From: Corynebacterium cystitidis
GTDB lineage: Bacteria > Actinomycetota > Actinomycetes > Mycobacteriales > Mycobacteriaceae
Assembly: GCF_900187295.1 (NCBI RefSeq)
Contig: NZ_LT906473.1
Coordinates: forward strand, 1,922,001 to 1,986,000
DNA: 64,000 nt
Direction of reading: 5' to 3'
Positions 1 to 8,128 of the stretch are shown piece by piece. Below the pieces are notes generated by a model. The model was given only the letters and a program-made list of their open reading frames with translations, did no database searches and had not been told where the DNA came from. Every line of letters starts with the position of its first letter. Positions within the stretch are counted from its first letter, which is position 1. Made by a program: the position numbers and the translations under genes.

Positions 1-74
1 GAGTACCTCATGTCAAGATGAGCGTGAAGTTGCCTTGTACAGCTCGTCCCGAATAGGTACCTTCGAGACGACAC

Positions 75-126
75 GACCAGTTCCGCTGCCCGCCTTGGCG
101 GGAGTCCAGGGCTGGTCTTCGTTTTT
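75..126 (+). terminator. Probable intrinsic terminator at the left edge
   Basis: An outer stem GACCAG (75-80) pairs with CTGGTC (112-117). An inner GC-rich stem CCCGCC/GGCGGG lies at 89-102, and a T-rich run follows at 118-126. This looks like a factor-independent terminator for a transcript entering from the left, whose gene is outside the window. The inner loop is only two bases, so the real fold may be looser. Confidence 0.5.
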
Positions 127-390
127 CTAACCAGAGGTTTAAGGGGAAAAATGTGTACTTTTCACGGGTTCTGATTCGGGGTTTGTCCTGGTGATCCCCA
201 TTGATCCCTTAGCAGTTCGAGAGGTACTTCTTCATCAGGGATCAGCCATTATCACAACAATCAATGCTGCCTGCCACCACAACAGTCTCGCGAGCGCACG
301 GGCTGAAAACAGGGCAAGTGTTTAGAGAAGAATTCAATCGGATTCCTGAAGCTAAATTCCACGACGCAACATCCTGCTGACTCACTTCTG
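127..390. other. Intergenic stretch with no recognised gene
   Basis: No convincing reading frame, RNA gene or transposase remnant is visible between the left-edge terminator and the promoter of the ESX-like cassette. Short GATCCC-type words recur around 190-245, without an obvious terminal inverted repeat. Confidence 0.4.
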
Positions 391-419
391 CTGACAAATT
401 TCTTCGTCTACGCTAGCCT
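391..419 (+). promoter_or_regulatory. Probable promoter of the ESX-like cassette
   Basis: CTGACA at 391-396 and TAGCCT at 414-419 are separated by 17 bases and lie 28 bases upstream of the ATG at 447. A G-run Shine-Dalgarno (437-442) lies between them and the start. This fits a housekeeping-sigma promoter for the three-gene cassette. Confidence 0.45.
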
Positions 420-446
420 GAGAGAACACTGAACTTTGGGGGGCTT

Positions 447-1286
447 ATGTTTAATGTGGAAATTATCAACGACGTTCCGCGCTTTGATCGTGACTTCTTT
501 CACCCAGGGGGCAATCCAGCTACCGTTTTTCGTGAGCTCGGCCGTAAACGTGATTCTAGCGACACCTTGTCCACATCCGAAGACAATTTACACCCGGTGG
601 CACTAGAAACGTTCGAAGGCGAGATGGGCAGGCTCTATCGCACCTTCGTTTGTGAATACTACCCAGGGTTATTAGCACAGGCACGAGAGATCCTAGACAC
701 AGCAATCGCTGCTATTCAAACCTACGCCCACGAATTCGAAGGCGTGACCGACGATCTGACTCATCTCCGCGATGAAGCAGACGCTATCCACGACAGATTA
801 GAATCTGCTGCGTCCGCGAATAATTCGGCTGCTCGAACAGTTCTCAACGCACCTTCCGCTAGTACCCAGCAGGTAGCCTTCAATTCTTATAAGACAGCCA
901 GTGAGACCTATCACGCAACCCTCGGAGAATGGAACACATGTATACAGTCTGCCCACGACCAGCTAAACAGTCTTGATGAAGCAGCCCGGATAGCGACTGG
1001 GGAGATCACCGCACTACCCGAACCAGACTTTGATGTTTACCAAGGGCATGCTGGTCAACCCGAAGCCAAAGAAAACGAAAAGCAGGGAAAATTAAAAGTC
1101 AACACCGATGACCTGGATGCAGCAGGGTCCTCCATTAACAATATTGCAGAATCAATGGCCGACGGGATCGAAGGGTTCAACGGGCTTGTTGGGTGCGACG
1201 CGCGGCAAGGTTTCCACCTGGAGAAGGCATTTAATGCCTTTGAGGGTTTATGGCACACAGCACTCAATGAACTACAGCAAAAGTGA
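447..1286 (+). CDS. ESX/LXG-like helical protein (N-terminal part of a split protein)
   Basis: A 279-residue, largely alpha-helical protein with no signal peptide. A long heptad-rich region spans about residues 60-190. After a charged linker, the last 70 residues look like the first helix and WxG turn of a WXG100 protein (a W about 10 residues from the end, preceded by an F/A pattern). The matching second helix is not in this frame: it opens the next gene, which overlaps by GTGA in the -1 frame. Read together, the two frames give a WXG-like hairpin. Known: LXG/WXG proteins are usually substrates or partners of type VII (ESX) secretion. Inferred: this is such a substrate, either broken by a frameshift or translated as two coupled chains. 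The start is ATG after a G-rich Shine-Dalgarno. Confidence 0.6.
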   Translation: MFNVEIINDVPRFDRDFFHPGGNPATVFRELGRKRDSSDTLSTSEDNLHPVALETFEGEMGRLYRTFVCEYYPGLLAQAREILDTAIAAIQTYAHEFEGVTDDLTHLRDEADAIHDRLESAASANNSAARTVLNAPSASTQQVAFNSYKTASETYHATLGEWNTCIQSAHDQLNSLDEAARIATGEITALPEPDFDVYQGHAGQPEAKENEKQGKLKVNTDDLDAAGSSINNIAESMADGIEGFNGLVGCDARQGFHLEKAFNAFEGLWHTALNELQQK

Positions 1287-1825
1287 AGAAACTCGGCAAC
1301 GCTGGATGCCACATCGCCACTGAGATTGAACAGGCAGAACTAGGTGATGCTGATAGGTTCATCTCACTTGAAAGTGATCTTGCTAATGGGGCGTGGTCAA
1401 CGTTTACTCAAACGACTGAAAACTATTTCCATTCACTTACCTCATCGCCTGACAAGTTCATTGCCGAATCAGGCCAGATAGCATCTCGAATCTTTTTCCC
1501 AGTGGGAGTTTCCTTAGACGTAGCAACAACAGTCAATGATATCCGTAATGGTGAAGATGTTGATATCGCGATTATTTCCTCTTTAGCAGGTGCAACAGCC
1601 CCAGCCATCGGAATGGGTGCAGGCGTATTAGGCGGTGCCGCTCTCGGTTCATTAGGCGGCCCAGGAGGGACTGCAACTGGTGGCACGACAGGTGGCGCAT
1701 TGGGAGCAGCGTTTGGTGGATTCTTCTCGGGCGCTGTCAATGAGTCAGTCGAGTACTTACTAGAACGTAACCGCTACGGCCGATGGGACTACCTGCACCA
1801 CAAGAACTACGTCAAGGAGCAATAA
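1283..1825 (+). CDS. Glycine-zipper protein, C-terminal half of the ESX-like pair
   Basis: A 180-residue product with a GTG start overlapping the previous stop. Residues 1-35 resemble the second helix of a WXG100 fold (LGNAG, IATEIE, DADRF). Residues 70-155 form hydrophobic segments dense in Gly and Ala (GxxxG spacing, GGTATGGTTGG), of the kind seen in membrane-inserting or glycine-zipper proteins. The tail is charged. It is coupled to the gene before it and lies 2 nt before the membrane gene after it. A membrane-active effector is possible, but no toxin family is recognised. The protein may be made only as a -1 fusion with the upstream frame. Confidence 0.55.
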   Translation: MKKLGNAGCHIATEIEQAELGDADRFISLESDLANGAWSTFTQTTENYFHSLTSSPDKFIAESGQIASRIFFPVGVSLDVATTVNDIRNGEDVDIAIISSLAGATAPAIGMGAGVLGGAALGSLGGPGGTATGGTTGGALGAAFGGFFSGAVNESVEYLLERNRYGRWDYLHHKNYVKEQ

Positions 1826-1827
1826 GG

Positions 1828-2577
1828 ATGGAACACTGGGAATACCCGCGTGTGCGTAGGCTCTCAATCATCGTTGTGACTCTCACGATGATCGTAATTG
1901 GGATATCTATTGTGTTTTTCACATGGATCAGCTTGACGATCAACCCCTCCCCCAGCCGTAAGGTAGCGCTCATCTTGCTTCACATTAGTTTGGTTCTCGC
2001 TGTAATCCCTGGGCTTATTCACCTATATGTCAACCGGCCTGTACCGCGCCTGGGGTTTCTTTTTCCTACTGCGCGATGGGAAGGAAACTTTCTAGTGTGG
2101 GAGCGAACCCCACCGCTGATTATCTTGATGAAGGTATCAGGGCTTACAATCGGCGCTACGATAATGTATTCGATTGCAATCTCGCCTAGGTTCATTGTGT
2201 ACGCAATACTAGCAACCATATTCACTAGCGCTATATTATTGCGGTTTCCGCATTCACGAGTGCATGTCATAGCTGGCCCCGGCTATGTTCACCACACTCA
2301 AGTATGGAGGGGACGCGAAGAAATCTACTTCTCAGGCCCTGGAGGCATTCGCTGGGCATATGCTCACGAAGTCTCCTTACCAGCAGTGGGCGACCCAATG
2401 CTGCTAGCTACCGGGGATCTCCAACGCACCGTCGACAATGAACCCGCACCGCTTCGAACATTCGGTATCGGTATGGTACCTTTTACCAACGTAAACCGCA
2501 CCGAAGTCATGGCATGGCTCCGTGGCGAAACAACCACACCACCTACTCTGGGTCTTGCGCAGAAGCGAGAAATCTAG
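1828..2577 (+). CDS. Membrane protein of the ESX-like cassette
   Basis: A 249-residue protein starting at ATG 1828, chosen because AAGGAG (1814-1819) is 8 nt upstream; an in-frame ATG 15 codons earlier would overlap the previous gene. About four transmembrane helices lie within residues 10-140, with hydrophobic stretches around 10-35, 45-62 and 95-135. A soluble C-terminal domain follows, rich in Gly, Pro and Trp. No family is recognised. Its position as the last gene of a cassette behind a putative membrane-active secreted protein would suit an immunity or anchoring role, which is inference only. Confidence 0.65.
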   Translation: MEHWEYPRVRRLSIIVVTLTMIVIGISIVFFTWISLTINPSPSRKVALILLHISLVLAVIPGLIHLYVNRPVPRLGFLFPTARWEGNFLVWERTPPLIILMKVSGLTIGATIMYSIAISPRFIVYAILATIFTSAILLRFPHSRVHVIAGPGYVHHTQVWRGREEIYFSGPGGIRWAYAHEVSLPAVGDPMLLATGDLQRTVDNEPAPLRTFGIGMVPFTNVNRTEVMAWLRGETTTPPTLGLAQKREI

Positions 2578-2609
2578 GCCCCACCCCTAAGCAGGACCTA
2601 GGCTGGTGT

Positions 2610-3887
2610 CTACGGATGAGCCCACAAGCTATTAACCGGGAGAAGGTGAACTGGGCCGCCTTCAAGATTGACGGCTGCAGCGTGCTCCCCCATGTAGAGC
2701 ACCACGGCTGCAGCTACCCGGCCCCGTCCTAGGCGCTTTCTCACAGTAGAAAGATGCGCCCAAGCCTTCGCATTGACGTCACGGGCAGACTTCACCTCCA
2801 CAAGGATCAGCCTGCCGTCGCGAAGCTCCACAACAATATCTATTTCCGTGTCTCGCTCGCGGAAATGGTAGAGGCGATAGCGGGATTGCGACCAAGATCG
2901 CTGTTTGAAAAGCTCCCCAGCAACGAAGCCCTCAAGGAGAGCGCCGAAATACTCCATGCCCCCAACTAGCCTAGACTTTTCAACAGTCAACCCTGTCAGT
3001 GAACTAGCAAGCCCAGTGTCATGCAAGCTCAACTTAGGTCTACGCGTCACACGCCCCGAAAAACCCAGACCCCAGCCAACCAATTCGTGAGTGAGATACA
3101 TGGTTTTCAACAGCTCGAGGTGCTGGCTCAGCGTCGATTCCGCTAGTCCCAAGGAACGGGCAAACTTAGCCTTGACAAGTTCCGCATGGCCCTGCGCCGC
3201 AACAAGATGAAGCAACTTATCCAAGTGAAGATGCAAACTGGATCCAGCAAAGATATGCCCCGCATCATAAACAAGCAGGTTATTGACGTAAGAATCGAAC
3301 CATGAATCAATACGCGCAGGAGTAGAACGCTTTAACGGTTCCGGGTAGCCTCCCCGGATAACCGCCTCACGAACTGTGTCAGGGTTGCCTTTAATACCAG
3401 CAAGGTCTGGTGCACCGTCAAGCATCCAGCTCACCCAGTCCTCCGGCTGCGTCCGCTCCTGAATTTCACCCTGACTCAACGGGCCGAGATGTAGACTCTC
3501 AGCCCGGCCTGCTAGCGAATCTGACACCCCCGGTGACCGCAAAAGGTCAGCAGATCCAGTGACGGCAAAACGCCCCGGCCGACGATCCGCATCAATACTC
3601 GCTTTCAAAGCAAGGGCTAGTTCCGGCACACGCTGTGCCTCATCGATGACGAGTGTCTTCTCAGGAGATTGCTCCACAAAGCCACGTGGATCCGCCTTTG
3701 CCAACGTGGCAGCTGAGCTATCGTCCATAGTTGTAAACACGGCCTCCTCCGGCAAAAACGCTTGCCGCAGTAAAGTAGATTTTCCCACCTGCCGTGCGCC
3801 CTGTACTACTAGCAGCGGGCTATCTGCCAGAATCTCACGCGCCAAACTAACGCTATGCCGGAGAAGCTCCCGCTTAACAATCCTCAT
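2610..3887 (-). CDS. AAA_14/DUF4143 ATPase with PD-(D/E)XK-like C-terminus (unit 1)
   Basis: A 425-residue protein of the widespread 'ATP-binding protein, DUF4143' family, whose cellular role is not established. The Walker A GARQVGKST is at 30-38, Walker B TLVIDEAQ at 78-85 and a sensor-like VTGSA near 109-113. A winged-helix-like stretch lies around 230-265. The DUF4143 part ends with EID (348-350) and EVK (364-366), spaced like a restriction-endonuclease-fold active site. The start ATG at 3887 is preceded by TAAAAT eight bases upstream, so the mRNA is probably leaderless. A four-copy 23-bp repeat array abuts the promoter. The gene sits against the stump of a CocE-type hydrolase, which suggests insertion or rearrangement. 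Confidence 0.85.
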   Translation of the reverse strand: MRIVKRELLRHSVSLAREILADSPLLVVQGARQVGKSTLLRQAFLPEEAVFTTMDDSSAATLAKADPRGFVEQSPEKTLVIDEAQRVPELALALKASIDADRRPGRFAVTGSADLLRSPGVSDSLAGRAESLHLGPLSQGEIQERTQPEDWVSWMLDGAPDLAGIKGNPDTVREAVIRGGYPEPLKRSTPARIDSWFDSYVNNLLVYDAGHIFAGSSLHLHLDKLLHLVAAQGHAELVKAKFARSLGLAESTLSQHLELLKTMYLTHELVGWGLGFSGRVTRRPKLSLHDTGLASSLTGLTVEKSRLVGGMEYFGALLEGFVAGELFKQRSWSQSRYRLYHFRERDTEIDIVVELRDGRLILVEVKSARDVNAKAWAHLSTVRKRLGRGRVAAAVVLYMGEHAAAVNLEGGPVHLLPVNSLWAHP

Positions 3888-3895
3888 GGCCCATC

Positions 3896-3901
3896 ATTTT
3901 A
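3896..3901 (-). promoter_or_regulatory. -10 box of ATPase unit 1
   Basis: TAAAAT on the minus strand ends 8 bases before the ATG at 3887. The -35 position, 17 bases further up, falls inside the last copy of the 23-bp repeat array and has no good TTGACA match. The repeat-binding factor may therefore control polymerase access. Confidence 0.5.
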
Positions 3902-3918
3902 GCGCTACAACGATAAAA

Positions 3919-4003
3919 CGAAGATTTACCACCCTTCACATCGAAGATTTACCACCCTTCGCCCCGAAGATTTACCACCCTTCGCCCCGAAGATTTACCA
4001 CCC
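3919..4003. repeat. 23-bp direct repeat array upstream of ATPase unit 1
   Basis: Four head-to-tail copies begin at 3919, 3942, 3965 and 3988, exactly 23 bases apart; the last is cut after 16 bases. Plus-strand core: CGAAGATTTACCACCC. In the sense of the ATPase gene the core reads GGGTGGTAAATCTTCG. There are no spacers. The array lies directly upstream of the gene's promoter. Its position matches that of the array before the second ATPase gene (5806-5874), with the same period but a different sequence. Confidence 0.9.
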
Positions 4004-4014
4004 AGCAGAACTAA

Positions 4015-4680
4015 AGTGAAGGCCGCGACAGGGTCGTCGATATGCCTGCTGGCCAGTGGGTGGACGTGTCCTTCCCCATGACCGGCATCGGCTATAAAGT
4101 TCCGGCCGGCCATGTGCTGCGCGTGGCCCTGTCCACCGCGTATTGGCCCTGGATCTGGCCGCAGGGCACCGACAACCCCATCGAGGTATCGCCGTCCGGT
4201 TCCCACATTGAGGTGCCTGTTCGCACTGCTGGTGTGACGGAGCTGGATCAGAAAGTTGTTTTCGACGGGCCCGTCCAGCCCGAACCTGTGGACGTGCAGT
4301 ACCCCGAGCACGGCCGTGGCGGTGTGCGAAGGCCCGAGCGTGTGGTGTCCACCGACGCGGTGAAGTCCGAAACCCTGCTGGAGGTGGACCCGTCCTACGG
4401 CGGCACACGGATCTACCCTGATGGTTTGCATTACGACGAAGACACCATCGAACGCTACTGGATCCAGGATGATGATCCCACCACCGCCCGCACCGAATCC
4501 ATCTGGAAGGTGGGCCTGGCGCGACCTGACATGGGCTGGAAGACCTCGCTGGAGGCCACCACGCGTATCACCTGCGATGCCTCAAAGTTCTACGTCACAT
4601 CGATCATCACCTGTTGGGAAGGCGAAGAGGAGTTCTTCCACCGCGAGTGGAATACCGAAATCAAGCGCACAGCCAGCTAA
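4015..4680 (+). pseudogene. CocE/NonD-family hydrolase, C-terminal fragment
   Basis: About 220 codons are open in one frame. They match the C-terminal jelly-roll domain of CocE/NonD serine hydrolases (X-Pro dipeptidyl-peptidase C-terminal-like). Recognisable pieces are DMPAGQWVDVSFPMTGIGY, VPAGHVLRVALSTAYWPWIWP and a terminal SIWKVGLARPDMGWKTSLE stretch. The whole alpha/beta-hydrolase half with the catalytic Ser is missing. Family members are several hundred residues long. Homology seems to begin right after the TAA at 4012, about 10 bases past the repeat array. A product from the ATG at 4042 would be a 212-residue fragment without catalytic residues. Confidence 0.75.
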
Positions 4681-4682
4681 AA

Positions 4683-5480
4683 CTAATCGGTGCCATGCTC
4701 TAAGGGCCGGGAGGGATCAGAAGTCCAGTCAGTCATAGAACCGTCATAGACCCGGACATCATCGCGGCCCAGGCGAGCAAGCTGGAAGGCATCGAAAGTA
4801 GCGGCGATGCCACCGCCACAATAAGTAATTACGCGCTTGCCCTCATCAAGCGCGCCAACAGCCTCAAAGGCCGCAGCATCAACCGCTTCTGCACAGGGAA
4901 CGTTAACGGAACCAGGGATGTGTGCCTTAATGTAGCTATCGCGGTCCAAGGCATTGATCAATATTGTAGACGGGTCATCAATGGCGGCGGCGACATCATC
5001 GACAGTGGCGTAGAGCTCGGGGCGTCGGCAAGCAGTGAAATCTCCGGGCACTGCCGTAACCGTGCCGGTTTCGACCGGGTAGCCCCTCTCGCGCCAGGCT
5101 GGCAAACCACCGTCGAAGACACTGACGTTACTATGTCCCTCCAGCCGCAGGTTCCACCACAGGCGGGTAGCCCACATCATGGTGCCTTGGTCATAGATGA
5201 CGATGTGGGAATCGTCAGAGATACCCAGCTTGCGGGCCTCGCTCTGGAAATCGACAGAGTCTAGGGCCATGCAATGCAGGTGCGTATCCTGGCGGGCAAG
5301 CGCGTACATGAGGTCAGCGTGAACCGCGCCGGGAATATGTCCAGCCTCGTAAGCGTCGCGGCTCTTGCGCGCCTGAACCCGGTTGTCAGGTTCTGCGGGG
5401 TCGAAGATAGTAGTGGCATCAATGAGCGTGACGTCGGAGAGGCGGGAGTGAAGCCAGGATGCATCTGTAAGTAGGGGCAT
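4683..5480 (-). CDS. Two-domain rhodanese sulfurtransferase
   Basis: A 265-residue cytosolic enzyme with an inactive N-terminal rhodanese domain (about 1-125, with AGHIPGAVHAD) and a C-terminal catalytic domain (about 145-260). The persulfide-forming cysteine is in the loop YCGGGIAAT near residue 220. This loop differs from the CxxGxR of thiosulfate sulfurtransferases and from the C(S/G)SGVT of mercaptopyruvate sulfurtransferases, so the donor is uncertain. The 3' end meets the CocE fragment tail to tail. A second, more typical rhodanese lies at 15827-16720. Confidence 0.85.
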   Translation of the reverse strand: MPLLTDASWLHSRLSDVTLIDATTIFDPAEPDNRVQARKSRDAYEAGHIPGAVHADLMYALARQDTHLHCMALDSVDFQSEARKLGISDDSHIVIYDQGTMMWATRLWWNLRLEGHSNVSVFDGGLPAWRERGYPVETGTVTAVPGDFTACRRPELYATVDDVAAAIDDPSTILINALDRDSYIKAHIPGSVNVPCAEAVDAAAFEAVGALDEGKRVITYCGGGIAATFDAFQLARLGRDDVRVYDGSMTDWTSDPSRPLEHGTD

Positions 5481-5805
5481 ACTTCCGACGATACCGCTAA
5501 GTTTTTGACGAAGTCGCTCTGTTTTCTTGGCCTTGATGCTGCACGTGCCACAGTAGACGCTGCAGCAGACGCCGCAGCAGACGCCGCAAAATGAAGTATG
5601 TAGACCTTGAGGTTAGTCGCTTCTGTCACAAAAACCGCCACAATGTTACTGGTGGGGCAGACCTCACGGTCTTAATACTTCATTCTGGATACTTTATTCT
5701 GGGCAAATGGGACCGAACAATTAAGGCCCAGCAATCAGGATCGGTTAGGTGGGCATCAACCTGTTGCAGCAGACCCGGCTGATCACACTCTCCTGTCCAC
5801 AGATT
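5481..5805. other. Intergenic stretch, no gene seen
   Basis: Between the start of the rhodanese gene and the second repeat array there is no convincing frame. Around 5560-5588 a 12-bp GC-rich unit (GCAGCAGACGCC) is repeated twice. The remainder is AT-richer and featureless. Confidence 0.4.
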
Positions 5806-5874
5806 CCACAAATCACGGTGTAGGGTCGCCACAAATCACGGTGTAGGGTCGCCACAAATCACGGTGTAGAGCTT
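5806..5874. repeat. 23-bp direct repeat array upstream of ATPase unit 2
   Basis: Three tandem copies start at 5806, 5829 and 5852, again spaced exactly 23 bases with no spacers. Core: CCACAAATCACGGTGTAG. The last copy runs into the -35 hexamer of the ATPase promoter. The unit shares with array 1, in gene sense, a GGGT, an AAATC and a CGG, but is otherwise different. Confidence 0.9.
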
Positions 5875-5901
5875 GTGTACTGCGCTTTTAGCAAATACAC
5901 T
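5873..5901 (+). promoter_or_regulatory. Promoter of ATPase unit 2 (leaderless)
   Basis: TTGTGT (5873-5878) and TACACT (5896-5901) are 17 bases apart. The ATG at 5909 follows after 7 bases, where transcription would begin. The -35 box overlaps the end of the third repeat, so anything bound to the array should affect transcription. Confidence 0.65.
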
Positions 5902-5908
5902 GGCCCAC

Positions 5909-7171
5909 ATGGATTCGATAAGAGAACCCTCAACGCCGTATCGTCCACGGGTTATCGATCAGCAACTGACTTCCCTACTGGAATCAGTAGGGGCTGTGGT
6001 CATTGAAGGTCCCCGAGCGTGTGGCAAGACCCGAACCGGGATGCAGCTCTCCAACTCGATGGTGTTTTTCGATGATCCCGCCACAGCCACAATTGCCGAT
6101 ATTGATATCCAACAACTCATCAACGGCCCCGCTCCTCGGCTGCTCGACGAGTGGCAGCTCTACCCACAACTCTGGAATATCGTGCGCCGCGAAGTCGACT
6201 TCGCACAGGGGCCGGGGCGTTTCATCCTGACTGGTTCTGCGGTACCGGACGACGATATTCGACGCCACTCCGGAGCTGGGCGATTCGCAAGAATCCGCCA
6301 ACGGACCATGACATGGACCGAAAAGGCTGACCTCGACCCAAAACTGTCACTGCAAGAACTTTTCGACGACCCCACAGTCAGTGTCCACCCGGCGGAACTA
6401 ACCCTCAACCAGGTAATCAGCCTGCTCCTTCAACCAGGATTCCCGGGACTGATCACCATGCCAACCGACGGTGCTAACGCACTCTTGGACGGTTATATTG
6501 ATGATGTCGTTGAAATTGATGTTCACAGACTTGCAGAGATTCGACACGAACCCATTGTCCTACGGACGTTACTGAGTTCCCTGGCACGCAACACAGCAAC
6601 AGAAGTAAGTATTGCGACTTTGCGCAAAGACATGGGAACAACGCTGCCCACTCCAGCCCCAGAAACAATCAGTCACTTCCTCGGTCTTCTGGAGCGGGTG
6701 TTTGTCGTCGATAAGCAACCCGCTCTGGCCACCGCTCTACGTTCCAAGGCTGCGCTGCGTAAATCCGCGAAATATCACCTGGCAGACCCAAGCTTAGGGG
6801 CCCGGCTACTCGGGGCGGACACCGATAGGTTACAGCGCGACCCAGAAACACTCGGGTTCCTCTTTGAGTCAGCGGTGATTCATGATCTGAGCGTATACGC
6901 GCAGGCGCTAGGCGGGAAAGTATCCCACTACCGAGACTCTAACGGGCACGAAATCGACGCAGTGATCGATCTGCCAAACAACACATGGGCGGCCATTGAG
7001 GTCAAGCTTGGCGGTGGGCAAATCACGGCAGGCAATGAGCGGCTGCAGAAAGCGATCGCGCAGATCGACCGGCCCGCACCAACTTTTGCTGCGGTGATTA
7101 CGGGCACGGGCCCCACAGCAAACCTGGGTGATAGCACGGTGACATTCCCGCTTTCGGCGCTTACGGCGTGA
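5909..7171 (+). CDS. AAA_14/DUF4143 ATPase with PD-(D/E)XK-like C-terminus (unit 2)
   Basis: A 420-residue member of the same family as the product of 2610-3887, but quite different in sequence. Walker A GPRACGKT is at 34-41. The Walker B region RLLDEWQ at 77-83 has Trp where most have Ala, and the sensor-like ILTGSA is near 106-111. The C-terminal DUF4143 part has FLFESAVIHDL and the acidic/Lys set EID...IEVK, whose Lys is residue 366. The start was placed at ATG 5909 rather than an upstream TTG at 5873, because the promoter -10 box would lie inside the longer frame. The role is unknown; NTP-dependent action on DNA is plausible from the fold. Confidence 0.85.
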   Translation: MDSIREPSTPYRPRVIDQQLTSLLESVGAVVIEGPRACGKTRTGMQLSNSMVFFDDPATATIADIDIQQLINGPAPRLLDEWQLYPQLWNIVRREVDFAQGPGRFILTGSAVPDDDIRRHSGAGRFARIRQRTMTWTEKADLDPKLSLQELFDDPTVSVHPAELTLNQVISLLLQPGFPGLITMPTDGANALLDGYIDDVVEIDVHRLAEIRHEPIVLRTLLSSLARNTATEVSIATLRKDMGTTLPTPAPETISHFLGLLERVFVVDKQPALATALRSKAALRKSAKYHLADPSLGARLLGADTDRLQRDPETLGFLFESAVIHDLSVYAQALGGKVSHYRDSNGHEIDAVIDLPNNTWAAIEVKLGGGQITAGNERLQKAIAQIDRPAPTFAAVITGTGPTANLGDSTVTFPLSALTA

Positions 7172-7319
7172 TGGGTATTTGTGACAGGTGCTTGACGACG
7201 AACAACCACACCGACCGCAGAAAAGATCTCAGATATTTCACACTTTTGTGCAGGCCGTTCAGATTTGGGTGGGTCTGTGACCGATGGACTGTAGCCGTGA
7301 TCTGAATACGGTGGAAAGT

Positions 7320-7994
7320 TTATTTTGGCTTTCTCCCGATGAAAACATACTGTGGGATGGTGTGCTGGCCGACAGGAACTTTATGTATCTCGTTCAGCTT
7401 CCCAATCTCTGTCAGCTCGGTACATGTCACGTTTTCCAGGCCGACACGAGTAAATAGCTCCACGTATGGCTCGGGACTGGTCGCGGTAGCAAGTGGTAAC
7501 GCTGCCAAATCATCAGCGTTATAGCGTTGATCCTCAGTTTGCTGGCCGCCAGGGTGCCAATTTGCATCAATAGCCACGATCAGACCACCGGCAGGAATCA
7601 GTTCCATCCAGCGTGTTAACGCGCGCTGCGGATCTGTTAGAGTCCACAGGACGTAGCGTGCCACAACCGCATCAAAAACTCCCTCCACCTGTGGGTTAAC
7701 CACGTTGGTCTCAATGAATTCGAGGTGTGGATAATTTTTCCGCGCAAGTTCCAGCATGCCGGGGGCAATATCAATGCCGACGACCTCATAACCGATGTCA
7801 GAACATAACTCCGCAACATATCCAGGGCCTGTTCCTGCATCAAGAATGCGCGCAGGCGGTGGTGGAAGCGCCTGAATGAGCACCTTTGTCCACGCCTCAC
7901 GATAGTGCGGGAAACGCACTTTGGTCAGATGGTGCTCATGGTACTCGGCTGCTCGTCCTGACCAGTGGTTACTGATATCTGCATCGCTTAACAT
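7320..7994 (-). CDS. Class I SAM-dependent methyltransferase
   Basis: A 224-residue Rossmann methyltransferase of the Methyltransf_11/25 type. SAM-binding motif I is ILDAGTGPGYVAEL (about residues 49-62), the acidic residue after beta-2 is in VVGIDIAPGM, and motif IV is FDAVVARYVLWTL. The substrate cannot be told from sequence; the UbiE-like SAM motifs are general. The start at 7994 is preferred over 8024, because TAGAAT on the minus strand (8002-8007) ends 7 bases before it, which gives a leaderless transcript. The gene stands alone, convergent with the second ATPase gene. Confidence 0.8.
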   Translation of the reverse strand: MLSDADISNHWSGRAAEYHEHHLTKVRFPHYREAWTKVLIQALPPPPARILDAGTGPGYVAELCSDIGYEVVGIDIAPGMLELARKNYPHLEFIETNVVNPQVEGVFDAVVARYVLWTLTDPQRALTRWMELIPAGGLIVAIDANWHPGGQQTEDQRYNADDLAALPLATATSPEPYVELFTRVGLENVTCTELTEIGKLNEIHKVPVGQHTIPQYVFIGRKPK

Positions 7995-8001
7995 GATGCT
8001 A

Positions 8002-8007
8002 ATTCTA
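8002..8007 (-). promoter_or_regulatory. -10 box of the methyltransferase gene
   Basis: TAGAAT on the minus strand lies 7 bases before the ATG at 7994. A CCTTGT 17 bases upstream could serve as a weak -35 element. Confidence 0.45.
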
Positions 8008-8128
8008 GTGCTTGAAACCGCCATACAAGGGGGTGAAAAACTTCTTCAACACAGCGCTTTCAGGAAACCTTCACAGAAAATGATCCCCCGGCGCCACGTG
8101 GAAGTTGAAAGCCTAGGCCAATTTCAAT

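Noticed and set aside
1276..1290. Classical -1 slippery heptamer at the ESX-like junction
   Set aside because: The bases before the stop do not fit X-XXY-YYZ. Only a single-codon Lys slip is possible, so a programmed frameshift is not claimed, only raised.
3919..4003. Repeat array as a CRISPR
   Set aside because: The units are contiguous with no unique spacers, only four copies exist, and no cas genes are present. The same holds for 5806-5874.
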